From Channallabes apus (lineage: Eukaryota; Chordata; Actinopteri; Siluriformes; Clariidae), in contig CM060107.1 in NCBI GenBank assembly GCA_030522415.1, positions 4,762,847 to 4,826,846 of the forward strand: a DNA stretch of 64,000 nt, read 5' to 3'. A program made the position numbers and the translations under genes. The notes beneath the pieces were generated by a model. The model ran no database searches. It was not told where the DNA came from and saw only the letters and a list, made by a program, of their open reading frames with translations. This document shows, piece after piece, positions 62,577 to 64,000 of this stretch (positions are counted from its first letter, which is position 1; each line of letters starts with the position of its first letter).

Positions 62577-63715
62577 ATACAGTATATATAAAATCATGAC
62601 CACTCTTATAGTGTTAGCTAGCTGTTAGCGGTAGCTCCTGTTTTCCTAAAATGTGAGTGGTGTAGGGAACAAGTGAACAATGGATTTTCACTTCACCGGA
62701 AGTGTGGTAATGATAAATTTCCCATCAGTCATTGCGCCTCGCTGGAGCGCAAAACAAAGGACATACAAGAAATTGACATACAGTATATATTGTCATTATT
62801 ATTGAGGATTCAATAATTCTTGTAAATTAATCAAGTAGTTCATTTACGAGTTATTCAGTAGAATGCTCTATAGCAGCAGCGACAGGTAACCTGAGGTGAT
62901 TATGCTACCATGGTAACGCACGGAGGACATGAAGTCTGCAGTGTTTCAAATGGTGGAATTTTGTCGAGGGAAGTTCCCTTAACCGACATTACCTGAACAG
63001 GGAGCAGCGAGTAGGGAGAACCCTGTGAAGTACACTTCGAAATGGAACGCAACCTCACCAGGCATTGGTGTACTTCAAAGCATGCTTCCTACTTCCGGTT
63101 CTCTGTGGAGTTATTGTTGGTTAAGGGATCTTACAGATTACTAGCCTAAAGAATCGTAAGGATTTATTGACTAAATATATTAGAATTAAAATATTACATT
63201 ATTTACAGATTCTTATTGTCATAGTAATATTACATCATCCTCAATAATAATGAATGCTGCACGAGAATAATGTCAGGTCTCGTAGCCGTGTTATTGTCAC
63301 TGTCCTCCTCGCACTTCTAAGGTTAAACTAAGAGAAAATCCAGAGCCTGAATTCCTTCGTACCACTTTTAGCCTGGCATATTTCTTTATATTACGTGAAC
63401 AACGTGAGAAAATCCATCGACGGTTATGACTTTGTGTAAGAAGAGTACTGGCAATGATGGCCTTGACCTTTAACTTATGGTGCATTGATCTGTAACTAGT
63501 TAGCTCCCCTAGTTGTTAATAGCTACATTCAAAGCTTAATTAACTGTCACAGTTTGTTTATATTATTAATATAAAATAAAATGTGATTTTTGTTTTTTTT
63601 TTGCATTTAGCTCTACATAAGTGTTACATCAAGGTGTAAATGGTGTTTTTAGTATAGACATGAATGCTGACATACGACATCACCAAAAAATGGATTACAA
63701 AACAAAATTCTGCAG
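62577..63715. other. Non-coding stretch, nothing recognised
   Basis: TTCGAAATGGAACGCAACC near 63039 and a GGTAGCTCC region at 62630 look repeat-like. No exon supported; the 62-residue minus-strand frame at 63297-63485 has no domain. Confidence 0.35.
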
Positions 63716-63725
63716 AAGTGAAGTC

Positions 63726-63955
63726 GGGCATTGGTGACTCGGTAGTAGTTTCTCACCTGCCATGTGGAAGGCTCGAGTTTGAGTCCCACCCAATGTTCAA
63801 ACCCCTACCACTGGATGCCGTGCCGGTCCCAAGCCTGGGTAAAAAGGAAGGGGTGATCAGGAAGGACATCAGGCATAACACCTGAGCCAAGTTGTTGTGT
63901 GGATCAGTTGGTCCGCCGTGGCGACCCCTCAATAGGAGCAGCTGAAAGACTAACA
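63726..63955 (+). mobile_element. tRNA-derived SINE with L2-like tail
   Basis: Head TTGGTGACTCGGTAGTAG with B-box-like GGCTCGAGTTTGAGTCCC, and tail GTCCGCCGTGGCGACCCCTC and GGAGCAGCTGAAAGAC, which is the L2-related end used by several fish SINEs. It differs from the other two SINE families here. Confidence 0.7.
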
Positions 63956-64000
63956 TCATTCTGCAGAAGTGAAAAAAAGAGGTTATAAAAGTAAGCAGAA

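Noticed and set aside
1..64000. A new defence or biosynthetic gene system
   Set aside because: Apart from the TRIM gene, the partial F-box-like gene and the receptor tail, the coding material is transposon-derived. I see no co-oriented set of unknown genes.

Overview
This window is teleost nuclear DNA and probably ostariophysan, perhaps catfish-like. The evidence is spliced vertebrate exons with long introns, a fish-type TRIM (finTRIM) gene, Rex3 and CR1/L2-like LINEs, V-SINE (DANA/Mermaid-type) SINEs, several Tc1 families, hAT and Harbinger elements, and many (CA)n/(TA)n arrays. The species assignment is inference from repeat style only. There is no bacterial gene, CRISPR array or operon.

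Most of the window is transposable-element DNA. From 1 to 14.2 kb there are two near-identical 340-residue Tc1 transposases (1981-3003 on + and 12672-13694 on -), a second Tc1 family with ~200 bp terminal inverted repeats (TIRs) and a shortened transposase (8341-9720), MITEs, a CpG-rich patch, and two weak minus-strand exon candidates. From 15.3 to 20.8 kb lies a decayed minus-strand transposase-like gene with C2H2 fingers at its start and a SAM-like end, split by a CR1/L2-like LINE (16283-19039).

The best host gene is a six-exon finTRIM-like E3 ligase gene on the minus strand (21846-27961; RING, B-boxes, coiled coil, PRY-SPRY). Its exon lengths sum to 1701 nt, an open frame of 566 residues. 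About 1 kb upstream and head to head is a truncated first exon of a second TRIM copy, carrying a TATA box and a consensus ISRE.

From 30.8 to 35.8 kb there is a Rex3 LINE with an open 928-codon frame but an in-frame endonuclease deletion, two non-autonomous hAT elements with 8 bp target duplications, and a SINE. From 35.9 to 37.5 kb are exons of an F-box-like gene, and near 38.1 kb a CCAAT/GC-box promoter-like patch. From 38.3 to 47.7 kb is a nest of Harbinger copies. Two carry the same V-SINE, one fragment is the SINE-free site, and two copies meet end to end in a 31+31 bp palindrome.

From 48 to 64 kb there is a long hairpin, a Gypsy integrase remnant, tandem repeats, an R2-type LINE remnant, the transmembrane and ITIM-tail exons of an immune-type receptor (51884-52256), a diverged ~0.6-0.8 kb duplication, a CR1/L2 LINE remnant, SINEs, a MITE pair and a solo LTR (62074-62572).

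I found no convincing new multi-gene system. The most unusual structures are the fused, SINE-carrying Harbinger copies, the head-to-head TRIM pair and the isolated receptor tail.
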